From positions 1 through 15,356 of the forward strand of contig CAZCWX010000149.1 in the NCBI GenBank assembly GCA_964502465.1: a stretch of DNA of 15,356 nucleotides, read 5' to 3'. Positions 1-5,672 of the stretch are shown one piece after another. The stretch is from CAZCWX01 sp964502465 (GTDB taxonomy: Bacteria; Desulfobacterota; Binatia; Bin18). A program made the translations under genes and the position numbers. Under the pieces are notes generated by a model. That model did no database searches. It worked only from the letters and a program-made list of their open reading frames with translations, and was not told where the DNA came from. Numbering within the stretch: position 1 is the first letter of the stretch; each line of letters opens with the position of its first letter.

Positions 1-276
1 GAAGATCACAGAGATAACTGAGTGGCATCGCCACCATATCATCTGGAAATCGAATGGGGGCAAAGATATAACAGCAAACCTCATGCTGCTTCACCCAGCA
101 TGCCATAGGCAGGTGCATAGCCTGAAGTTGGAAGTGGTGAAACCGTGTCCTGCGAAGGGCGTTTGTGAGGCTCGAGCTGATTGAAGGGAAACTTTCACGA
201 TCAGTTCCTAGAGGGCTGGGTGGGAGCAATCCCACCTGGCTACTCGGCCTGGGTGGGTGTGAGCCCACCTGGCTAC
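1..276 (+). mobile_element. 3' end of a group II intron (domains V and VI)
   Basis: Bases 174-207 form a textbook 34-nt domain V. GAGCTGAT (174-181) pairs with ATCAGTTC (200-207). The inner helix TGAAGG/CTTTCA is capped by a GAAA tetraloop (188-191). A two-base CG bulge (198-199) and the AGC catalytic triad (175-177) are in the expected places. A domain-VI-like hairpin follows, with GGCTGGGTGGGA (214-225) pairing through G-U wobbles with TCCCACCTGGCT (230-241), so the intron probably ends near 243. A second, very similar hairpin (246-276) follows directly, which leaves the exact 3' boundary open. The maturase reading frame overlaps the start of domain V. The 5' part of the intron lies outside the window. 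Confidence 0.85.
2..184 (+). CDS. ltrA: Group II intron maturase/reverse transcriptase, C-terminal HNH part (partial)
   Basis: This is the last 60 residues of a group II intron-encoded protein, open at the left edge and ending in TGA at 182-184. The residues HRHHIIWKSNGG, followed by NLMLLHPACHRQVHS, form the HNH endonuclease zinc-finger core found at the C-terminus of intron proteins. In that family the domain nicks the second strand of the DNA target during retrohoming. The stop codon falls inside intron domain V, as expected for an ORF lodged in domain IV. Having an HNH domain argues against bacterial class C introns, which usually lack it. The reverse transcriptase and maturase domains are not in the window, so their integrity is unknown. 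Confidence 0.88.
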   Translation, partial: KITEITEWHRHHIIWKSNGGKDITANLMLLHPACHRQVHSLKLEVVKPCPAKGVCEARAD

Positions 277-309
277 CCCGGTGACCGCCTCAAGAATAGG
301 AGGTCGCAT

Positions 310-744
310 ATGTTGAAAGAGTTCAAAGAGTTCGTCATGCGCGGCAATGTTGTCGACATGGCGGTGGGAATCATCATCGGCGTTGCGTTTGGTACCATCG
401 TCCAGAGCCTCGTCGACGACGTTCTGATGCCACCCATTGGCCTTCTTCTGGGCGGTGTCGACTTCTCCAACTTTTTTGCCGTCTTGAAGGAGGGAACCCC
501 TCCCGGCCCGTACCCTGCCCTGGCCGACGCCAAGGCCGCCGGAGCGGTGAGCATCAACTACGGCGTCTTCCTAAACGCCGTGTTTACCTTCTTGATCGTT
601 GCCTTCGCCATTTTCCTGCTCATTCGAGCCATCAATACGATGCGCCGCCAAGAAGAGGTTACGAAGGAGTGCCAGTATTGCGCCTCTTCCATTCCCCTTA
701 AGGCCACCCGTTGCCCCCAGTGCACGTCGGAACTTGCGGGGTAG
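310..744 (+). CDS. mscL: Large-conductance mechanosensitive channel MscL with C-terminal zinc ribbon
   Basis: This 144-residue inner-membrane channel opens under membrane tension to release solutes in hypo-osmotic shock. The start MLKEFKEFVMRGNVVDMAVG is the family signature: an amphipathic N-terminal helix leading into the pore helix (residues about 16-42). A second membrane segment lies at about 88-112 (LNAVFTFLIVAFAIFLLI). The ATG at 310 was chosen because AGGAGG (298-303) precedes it by six bases and homology starts there; an in-frame upstream start at 181 would translate intron sequence. The tail carries two CxxC pairs (CQYC, CPQC), a small zinc-ribbon extension seen in some MscL proteins. 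It follows an intron end and precedes an attC-like element, so it may sit in a mobile cassette. Confidence 0.95.
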   Translation: MLKEFKEFVMRGNVVDMAVGIIIGVAFGTIVQSLVDDVLMPPIGLLLGGVDFSNFFAVLKEGTPPGPYPALADAKAAGAVSINYGVFLNAVFTFLIVAFAIFLLIRAINTMRRQEEVTKECQYCASSIPLKATRCPQCTSELAG

Positions 745-755
745 CTGGAGATGCG

Positions 756-814
756 GCCTAACAAGACAAATGCAGCCGACCTCGTACCTCGGCGGCTGAT
801 TTGTGCCGTTGAAC
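756..814 (+). repeat. attC-like 59-bp element after mscL
   Basis: Eleven bases after the mscL stop lies GCCTAAC (756-762), matching the integron inverse core RYYYAAC. At 808-814 lies GTTGAAC, matching the core GTTRRRY. Between them ACAAATGCAGCCG (766-778) pairs with CGGCTGATTTGT (793-804), leaving a single unpaired G, the kind of extrahelical base that orients integron recombination. Total length is 59 bp, the classical size. Against it, the two outer boxes pair only partly and no integrase gene is visible. It could instead be a chance hairpin or terminator remnant. Confidence 0.5.
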
Positions 815-817
815 GAA

Positions 818-841
818 CCCGCTGCGCGGGGGCTTCTTGTG
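818..841 (+). terminator. Possible weak terminator
   Basis: CCCGC (818-822) and GCGGG (826-830) form a short GC-rich stem with a three-base loop. It is followed by GGCTTCTTGT, which is only moderately T-rich. It could end mscL transcription. Confidence 0.3.
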
Positions 842-942
842 TCGTAACGATCCGGGATTTTTCCCACCTTCGTGTTTCCTGCCGTAGCCCTGGGGCTAGC
901 CAACGTATCAGGCGATAAGCAATTACCTCCTAAAACTACACA

Positions 943-965
943 GTCGTGGTCCGTCAGGCCACGAC
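943..965 (+). promoter_or_regulatory. Hairpin in front of a ribosome-binding site
   Basis: GTCGTGG (943-949) and CCACGAC (959-965) form a perfect 7-bp stem with a nine-base loop. It lies directly upstream of AGGAGG (971-976), the ribosome-binding site of the truncated integrase-like ORF. It may have been a translational control element of the lost gene. Confidence 0.3.
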
Positions 966-981
966 GCCACAGGAGGTCAGT

Positions 982-1035
982 ATGGGCGAGTTACGCGAGC
1001 GGATGCAGCAGGCCCTCTGCCCAGTTTTCCAATGA
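982..1035 (+). pseudogene. Start of a tyrosine recombinase/integrase (remnant)
   Basis: AGGAGG at 971-976 precedes an ATG that encodes MGELRERMQQAL and then runs into unrelated residues and a TGA after 17 codons. The first dozen residues match the usual opening of integron- or phage-type tyrosine recombinases, whose N-terminal DNA-binding domain begins in this style. If this is right, nearly the whole gene was lost and its start is now joined to the tail of a PIN-domain gene read in another frame. The matching stretch is short, so the family call is tentative. Confidence 0.35.
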
Positions 1036-1231
1036 CGCTCTCCATATCGCTCTGGCGACCGTAGCCGAGGTTGATATGCTGGTGAGCTGGAACTTTAAAC
1101 ATATCGTGCGATTTGACAAGATCCGTTTGTTCAATACGGTCAATCGAGAGTACGGCTACAAGGCCCTCGAAATTTATTCACCGCGGGAGGTGACGACCTA
1201 TGGAGCAGGAGACGAAACTGAAGACAGTTGA
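1031..1231 (+). pseudogene. PIN-domain protein, C-terminal remnant
   Basis: The residues NDALHIALATVAEVD, then LVSWNFKHIV, and the end ALEIYSPREV are the C-terminal third of a PIN-domain protein of the VapC-like type. Such proteins are RNA-cleaving toxins using clustered acidic residues. Here the DALHIA aspartate is kept, but the N-terminal half with the other catalytic acids is missing. The frame can be extended back to about 872 only by reading unrelated sequence. It overlaps the downstream small gene by 32 bases, which suggests an original two-gene unit. Loss of the N-terminus should make it inactive. Confidence 0.75.
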
Positions 1232-1388
1232 GATGACCCGTCGCATTCGCGACGCGCAGCATGAGCAGCTGAAAGACAAGACTTGAGAGGAGCGCGTGGC
1301 ATTCTATAAAGAGCAAGCACGAGCTTTGCACGAAGCGCTAAGAAAGCCCCCGCAACGGCAACACAAGAAAGATGAGAAAGCGGCCTAA
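1200..1388 (+). pseudogene. Small partner gene of the PIN remnant, with in-frame TGA
   Basis: The frame encodes MEQETKLKTVEMTRRIRDAQ and continues to KDKT, then has TGA at 1284-1286. It goes on without frame change as EERVAFYKEQARALHEALRK to a TAA at 1386-1388. Without the TGA it would be a charged, helical 62-residue protein. That resembles the short proteins often encoded directly next to PIN genes of this type, probably antitoxins or accessory proteins. The residues on both sides of the stop read as one protein, so this is a nonsense mutation rather than two genes. The final bases GCCTAAC at 1383-1389 match the attC inverse core, but no convincing partner core follows. Confidence 0.6.
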
Positions 1389-1426
1389 CCATCCTGCGCA
1401 CGTGACCGCCGCCCGCTTGCGGTTCA

Positions 1427-1484
1427 GGGTGAACGTGAAAAAATCTCGGTTGGGGCGGCAGACGGTGACCGGGCACGTTCACCC
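1427..1484. repeat. 11-bp inverted repeat
   Basis: GGGTGAACGTG (1427-1437) and CACGTTCACCC (1474-1484) are perfect inverted repeats 36 bases apart, just upstream of the protease fragment. The GGGTGAACG core also occurs in the REP at 1739-1747, so this may be a related palindrome split by inserted or diverged sequence. Confidence 0.45.
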
Positions 1485-1497
1485 CAAAGGCTTTCTT

Positions 1498-1716
1498 ATG
1501 AACTTCGTTAAACTCATCAAGCTGAACGGGCTAATGGAACGATCGGCCGGTCGCCCGGACATTGTGGTCGGCTTGATTGATGGCCCCGTTGCAATAGACC
1601 ATGCTGATCTGGCGACCGCTGTTGTTCGTGAAGTTCCTGGACAAACGCGAGGCGCATGCACGCGACACGATAGGGTTGCTTGTCAACACGGCACTTTCGT
1701 TGCAGGTTGTCCATAA
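1498..1716 (+). pseudogene. Subtilisin-like serine protease (S8), N-terminal remnant
   Basis: This 72-codon ORF encodes the first part of a peptidase S8 catalytic domain. VVGLIDGPV carries the catalytic Asp (residue 28) and CQHGTFVAG the catalytic His (residue 64). The Ser-bearing C-terminal part is absent: the protein stops two residues after FVAG. Six bases beyond the ATAA junction a REP-like palindrome begins, so the gene seems to have been cut where the repeat now lies. The ATG at 1498 fits the usual domain start, although no strong ribosome-binding site is seen. The family includes proteases of peptide-natural-product clusters, but no such cluster is visible here. Confidence 0.75.
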
Positions 1717-1747
1717 CGTTCGCCCTTCGACAGGCTCAGGGTGAACG
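1717..1747. repeat. REP-like palindrome, copy 1
   Basis: CGTTCGCCC (1717-1725) pairs with GGGTGAACG (1739-1747) with one G-T wobble, around the loop TTCGACAGGCTCA. This is the widespread environmental-bacterial repeat motif in which CTTCGACAGGCTCAGG is flanked by GTTCG/GAACG arms. It lies immediately after the truncated S8 protease. Confidence 0.8.
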
Positions 1748-1774
1748 GGAGAAGTCCTCGTCACGACACGGAAA

Positions 1775-1833
1775 CCCGTTCGTGCTGAGTCCCTCGACAG
1801 GCTCAGGACAGGCTCTGTCGAAGCATGAACGGG
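1775..1833. repeat. REP-like palindrome, copy 2 (nested)
   Basis: The outer arms CCCGTTCGTGCT (1775-1786) and AGCATGAACGGG (1822-1833) enclose a second inverted pair, TCGACAG (1794-1800) and CTGTCGA (1815-1821). This is the longer member of the same repeat family as copy 1. It contains an internal partial duplication of the GACAGGCTC unit, so the hairpin is longer than usual. Confidence 0.8.
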
Positions 1834-1932
1834 CCTTAGAGCAATAGACGGCAATCAACTGGAGTTCGTATAAAGCGTCACGACAGGTGCGAGTCATAGG
1901 GAGTCAGTAGATCTTCATCCTGGCAATGAAAG

Positions 1933-1960
1933 GGAAAATTCCTGCTTGTCAGGAGTCTTG
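1933..1960 (+). promoter_or_regulatory. ECF-type promoter-like motif, copy D
   Basis: GGAAAA (1933-1938), a 16-base spacer and GTCTTG (1955-1960) match the motif seen at four gene starts in this window. The flanking CAGGAGTCTT-N2-CTTGTA is shared with the copy at 12942. No protein gene starts soon after it; instead a structured, terminator-ended region follows. Confidence 0.5.
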
Positions 1961-1965
1961 TCTTG

Positions 1966-2275
1966 TACGCGGGTGGGAGGCCGCGAGAAAAAGCTCCTCA
2001 GAGCGTCGGGCTCAGGAGACCCCTCGCCGGTACGCTCTTGCCCCTGCGGGGGAATCCACCGGGACACCAATCTCCTGACGGGACGTAAAAATGATGTACG
2101 GCAGGGTATGGCACCTGGTTCAGCAAGGCCGTGCCTGCCTCGGCTCTGGAGCGGCTCAGGTATTTCCTGTGCGGAGAGTGTATCTTTGCATGGTGGCTGC
2201 CTGCCAGAGCTGTTCCGCAACAGAGTGCGACTGTTGCTACGGAAACCGCCTGTCCAATACAGGCGAGGGTTTTTT
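1966..2275 (+). ncRNA. Candidate structured non-coding RNA, unknown family
   Basis: Starting at the promoter-like motif and ending at an intrinsic terminator, this stretch carries a series of strong hairpins. CTCCT-ca-GAGC pairs with GCTC-AGGAG (1994-2018). GCTCTGG (2143-2149) pairs with CCAGAGC (2204-2210). TTCCGCAACAG (2213-2223) pairs with CTGTTG (2231-2236) and CGGAA (2240-2244). Last comes the terminator stem at 2247-2265. ORFs crossing the region have no good ribosome-binding site, atypical composition, and run through the terminator. I do not recognise RNase P, tmRNA, 6S or SRP signatures. A regulatory RNA or a decayed leader are the alternatives. Confidence 0.35.
2247..2275 (+). terminator. 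Intrinsic terminator
   Basis: CGCCTGT (2247-2253), loop CCAAT and ACAGGCG (2259-2265) form a perfect 7-bp stem. It is followed by AGGG and six T residues (2270-2275). Confidence 0.7.
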
Positions 2276-2653
2276 AGCCGCCGTCCGTTGGTGAGGAAGT
2301 CAGACCGAAGTCAACCCACGCGGTTGCAAGAGACCACACCCATTCGTGCCGCGCACGACCGCACGGCGAAGACCCAGGGTGGCAGCAATGCCATAATTGG
2401 GAGCAATCCTGTCCCTGGCAGCCACGCGAAACAATCCTGTACCCACAGGGTTGAAGCCGGGACGAGACAGTTGCCTATGGGCACACAGACTTCGGCAGGA
2501 ATACTGACTTCCGACCAGGTTGTGCGAGACAGTCCTCACGTGCTCTCGCGCTGTCGCCAGAGGGGGAGGTTGGTGCGCACCAATCACCCCTTGGGGCGAG
2601 AGGCCTTTTTCTTGCACGAAGTGAAGCATAGTGATGGCAAACAACGCTTTCTT
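2276..2653. other. Non-coding stretch between terminator and VWA gene
   Basis: I see no convincing gene here on either strand; the ORFs of about 115-290 codons look like chance frames with odd composition. It contains a perfect 14-bp palindrome TTGGTGCGCACCAA (2570-2583), a small CGTGC/GCACG hairpin near 2346-2358, and CAATCCTGT repeated near 2404 and 2432. A CCCCTTGGGG stem near 2587-2596, followed by GGCCTTTTTCTT, could act as a weak plus-strand terminator. It is also the 3' untranslated region of the minus-strand VWA gene. Confidence 0.5.
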
Positions 2654-4414
2654 TTATCGCCAGGGAACGGTCAGTTTCATCAAGAGTTTGCCAAATCGGG
2701 TCACTGCTTCGTCGAAGGAGTACTGGCTCAGGTCTACATAATGTGGAAAGGCAATTTCCTCGATCGCGGCGACGGTCACCTGGGCGCAGAGGATGCCATG
2801 GTCGTGAGTGAGTCGCGTCACTAAATTTTTGAGAGACACAAAGGTGCACTCCGCGGGAACGGCGTCGCTAACCATGAGCAGCAACTTGTTCCGCTTGCGG
2901 CTGCGTAAGGCCAACTCAGCGGCCCGCGCTAACGCTCCAGCGTCGTTATTGCCCCCGTTTGCGGTCAGTGAGGCAATAGCAGTACGCTGAAAATCGCCAA
3001 GCCAATACAAGGTATCGCCATCGAACGCATTGATATGTCCGTCAATACCACGCACCCCTTTGGCGCTTTCGGCAACGAGTGCGCCAAACGCTTTCGCGCG
3101 TTCGAGTCTTTCCCCGCGCATTGATCCTGAGCGGTCAATCACCATGCCAATGTAGGCATCCGGCTGTATCTCCTCCCGTGCGAAGACCAGGAGATTCGGA
3201 CTTGGTATCGAGGGGATCTTCCGTGCTTGCAACACGTCAAGTCGTGTTCCTCGACGTGAGCTGAATTCTTCGACAGTATGTTTCCCTAACTGGGCCAGGT
3301 ATGCGCGCAGGCGGTGAATATGGAGGCGGATAGCATTCACAAGCTGTGCATGGCGCACAGGATCATAGGGGATCGTCTCTTCCTTCACCAGAGGAGGAAA
3401 GTCCACCTCGGGGTTCAGATTCGGACCGCCGTGCCCAGAGGGAGAAGAGGTTGGGTGTGGGCCGCGAGCAGCCGCCCTCGGATGCTTGCTATGACGTCGT
3501 CGTGGACGGGGACTGTCCGACCGCTCACGCCTCAGTGAGTCTGGCAGTCGATTCGTACGCTCCAGGCGGTCCAGCATCGCTTCCAGTCCGCGCAGGGCGT
3601 TCGGAAAAGTACGCATCCGCTGGCGTAATTGTTCCATATCGTTTCGCTGTTGGTCACTCCGTCCGAGAAAGGCAGCAATTTTTCTGGCAGTCTGAAGCAA
3701 CGCAGCATGGGAAAGATCTTTCAAATCCCGCGGGACTACAGCAACGGCTGCAGCTACGCGTGCATCTGGATAGCGCTGCGGATGAACGCCACAGCGCAGG
3801 CAGGTTAAAAACGCGGCCAGTGGTGGAACGACTCCGGGCAGCCCGAGCAGGTCTATGTCACGCAAAGTAACCTTGTGCTGACCATCGGTTTGTCTCAATG
3901 GGACAAAGCGGCCCGGCAGTATCCCGCTCTGGATGGCAGTCAGCACCTCATGAGGAGACCACTGGAGTACCGCCGCATACTCGTCGAGTGGCACCTCATG
4001 GTCATTTTGCGCGAACGCATACGATGCCAGACGATCGAAATATCTACCCCACTGGGGCCGGCGTGAGCGGAGGCGCCGTTCCAGCCGTTCGTCGCACAGA
4101 ATATCGTAAATGTCGCCAATCCCTTCAGACCGCGCGATGCCGCGCGTGGTTTTATGTCCGCGTGCGCCAAAGTCGGCGAGGTGATGACCGATCTCGTGCA
4201 AAACCAGTCCCCGCATGATGTCCGCACCGTGTGGATGACTGTTCATAACCGGGGTAGGTGAGATTTCCATCTCGACCGCCTGGCGTTCACGGCTCTCGCG
4301 TGTCTGGCCGAGACCTGCCTCAGCAAGAGACATCATCACTGGCTTGCCGAGCAGTTCTTGGCCGATCTGGCGAGCCCAACGGATCAGTTCTTCGAGCTGG
4401 GCTTCTGGCAACAT
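2654..4414 (-). CDS. VWA-domain protein with HEIGH metallopeptidase-like motif
   Basis: This 586-residue cytosolic-looking protein has two recognisable parts. Near the N-terminus VLHEIGHHLADFG holds an HExxH zinc-protease motif (73-77). It is followed by a helical region rich in charged residues and a basic, Pro/Ser/His-rich linker at roughly 360-390. The C-terminal 160 residues are a von Willebrand A domain: MIDAS motif DRSGSM (427-432) and the later MVSD aspartate (517). The usual MIDAS threonine segment is replaced by GGNNDAGAL. The ATG at 4414 was chosen because it sits just one base beyond the stop of the upstream ATPase gene, a translational-coupling arrangement; the frame extends to 4681 only by overlapping that gene. 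VWA partners of MoxR-type ATPases help remodel or metallate target proteins. Whether this one cleaves peptide bonds is unknown. Confidence 0.85.
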   Translation of the reverse strand: MLPEAQLEELIRWARQIGQELLGKPVMMSLAEAGLGQTRESRERQAVEMEISPTPVMNSHPHGADIMRGLVLHEIGHHLADFGARGHKTTRGIARSEGIGDIYDILCDERLERRLRSRRPQWGRYFDRLASYAFAQNDHEVPLDEYAAVLQWSPHEVLTAIQSGILPGRFVPLRQTDGQHKVTLRDIDLLGLPGVVPPLAAFLTCLRCGVHPQRYPDARVAAAVAVVPRDLKDLSHAALLQTARKIAAFLGRSDQQRNDMEQLRQRMRTFPNALRGLEAMLDRLERTNRLPDSLRRERSDSPRPRRRHSKHPRAAARGPHPTSSPSGHGGPNLNPEVDFPPLVKEETIPYDPVRHAQLVNAIRLHIHRLRAYLAQLGKHTVEEFSSRRGTRLDVLQARKIPSIPSPNLLVFAREEIQPDAYIGMVIDRSGSMRGERLERAKAFGALVAESAKGVRGIDGHINAFDGDTLYWLGDFQRTAIASLTANGGNNDAGALARAAELALRSRKRNKLLLMVSDAVPAECTFVSLKNLVTRLTHDHGILCAQVTVAAIEEIAFPHYVDLSQYSFDEAVTRFGKLLMKLTVPWR

Positions 4415-4415
4415 G

Positions 4416-5528
4416 TTACAACTCCAAAGCACGCACGACGATGTGCCAGACCAGGCCGGCATCAGTCGTTGGATCATCCCAACGCCCAGCAAACCGTCCG
4501 CAAAAACTGGTCTTGAGCAGTTCTGCCACAGGGTCGCCGTCGAATTCCGCAAAATTGGGATGGCCAAGGAGCGTACACACTTCGTCGGTGGCACGCACAC
4601 TGAGATCAACACGCAAATTGTCGTCGCGACGGACGGCATTTGCTGCCTCAACGACTCGTTCAATCTGGTGTCGAGGGACATCGGGATGGCGTCGGGCGAG
4701 CAACCGGACCTCTTCAGCTGCTGGTGGATAGTCCATCTTCAGTGGTGCGAAACGGTCGAGTTGCGCCGGGTCCACACTGGTGGTGCCAGTGAACTGCGCG
4801 CCGTTATTGATGGCAGCAATCCAGAGCACGTTGTCAGGAATGTCGAGAGTCGAGCCGGTAAGGGGGTTGTACATTTTGCGTGTCGAGTCGAGAGCCGGCA
4901 TAATGCCGTTCCGTGCCATCTCGCGACAGCGATTAAATTCATCCAAAAAAATGAGGTAGCGTATATCGGAATTCGTATGTGCGGCTTCCAGCGCCCGAAG
5001 AATATCTGTCGGAAGCCACACGGTCTCGGCTTGGCCGGAGGGAGTAGCCCGGATCTGCAAGGTTGCCAGAAAGTCGGTCGCTTCATAGACCGAGCTGCAG
5101 TTAAAGAAAACATACTCCAGGCCGAGCGCCTCAGCGATCTTGCGCGAAAGGACTGTTTTGCCTGATCCCTGCGGCCCGTCGAGCAAAATATTCAGGCCAC
5201 TTTCCAACAGTGCTTGGAGCTTCTTTGCCAAGACTGGTTCGATATACAAACTGTCATCAAGACGGAACGTCACCTGACTGAGAAACTCAACCTCAATATA
5301 CCCACGTTCTTTACTGGCTGGCTTACGAACTGAAGTTACTCGCACCCGGCACAGTTGGCCGGGCTGAATGCGGGGATCGTCACACAGAATGACCTTGGGC
5401 GCGCGTTTGCCATCAATATGCGTAGTCCGGAAACGAAAACGGCTATCCGTCTTGGGATTCGCATAAAAGACTGCTTCGAATTCAGAGCCATCTTTGAGTT
5501 GTGTCGCAGGGTGTCGTGTGTGGGCCAT
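4416..5528 (-). CDS. MoxR/CbbQ-like AAA+ ATPase
   Basis: This 370-residue protein has an AAA+ core: Walker A GPQGSGKT (118-125), Walker B YLIFLDEFNR (191-200), sensor-1 region IAAINNG (238-243) and an arginine-finger candidate in QLDRF (R259). The first 95 residues form a separate beta-rich domain; PGQLCRVRVTSV and GYIEVEFL look like an OB/TRAM-type fold, which is not the normal MoxR N-terminus. Such ATPases act as chaperones with a VWA partner, here the next gene, whose start lies one base past this stop. The ATG at 5528 has AAGAAGG upstream. A promoter-like motif (5569-5596, minus) lies 40 bases before the start, back to back with the one for the exported protein. The target protein is not evident. 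Confidence 0.9.
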   Translation of the reverse strand: MAHTRHPATQLKDGSEFEAVFYANPKTDSRFRFRTTHIDGKRAPKVILCDDPRIQPGQLCRVRVTSVRKPASKERGYIEVEFLSQVTFRLDDSLYIEPVLAKKLQALLESGLNILLDGPQGSGKTVLSRKIAEALGLEYVFFNCSSVYEATDFLATLQIRATPSGQAETVWLPTDILRALEAAHTNSDIRYLIFLDEFNRCREMARNGIMPALDSTRKMYNPLTGSTLDIPDNVLWIAAINNGAQFTGTTSVDPAQLDRFAPLKMDYPPAAEEVRLLARRHPDVPRHQIERVVEAANAVRRDDNLRVDLSVRATDEVCTLLGHPNFAEFDGDPVAELLKTSFCGRFAGRWDDPTTDAGLVWHIVVRALEL

Positions 5529-5568
5529 ACGTGCATACCTTCTTGGCGCGGAGCAGTTGCTAAAAGAG

Positions 5569-5596
5569 CAAGACTCTTAAGGCGAAGATTTTTTCC
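5569..5596 (-). promoter_or_regulatory. ECF-type promoter-like motif, copy E
   Basis: On the minus strand GGAAAA (5596-5591), a 16-base spacer and GTCTTG (5574-5569) lie 40 bases before the ATPase start. It is divergent from copy A with only 22 bases between their -35-like boxes. Confidence 0.6.
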
Positions 5597-5618
5597 CACA
5601 TCGAGATTGCCTTCTGCG

Positions 5619-5647
5619 GGAAAAAAAGGGCTCGGTCAAGAGTCTGG
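5619..5647 (+). promoter_or_regulatory. ECF-type promoter-like motif, copy A
   Basis: GGAAAA (5619-5624), a 17-base spacer and GTCTGG (5642-5647) lie 25 bases before the ATG at 5673. The wider block CAAGAGTCT, then TGATAA or TGAATAA, then AAAGAAGGAG-like sequence is shared with copy B. Confidence 0.6.
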
Positions 5648-5672
5648 TTGATAAAAGAAAGGAGAGGCGATC

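Noticed and set aside
838..870. A sixth promoter motif on the minus strand (GGGAAAAATCCC)
   Set aside because: The GGAAAA box is present, but no GTCT box lies 16-17 bases downstream.
1383..1437. A second attC-like site after the small PIN partner gene
   Set aside because: GCCTAAC is present and a small ACCGC/GCGGT stem follows, but no GTTRRRY core lies at a suitable distance.
2300..2644. A 114-codon minus-strand frame after the VWA gene
   Set aside because: It has no good ribosome-binding site and no recognisable domain or secondary-structure pattern. The region has several palindromes, and I treat it as non-coding.
1946..2824. A 292-codon plus-strand frame
   Set aside because: Its start lies inside the promoter-like motif. 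It runs through a terminator and into the antisense of the VWA gene, lacks a ribosome-binding site, and its residues (rich in Arg, Ser, Cys, Gly) look like chance translation.
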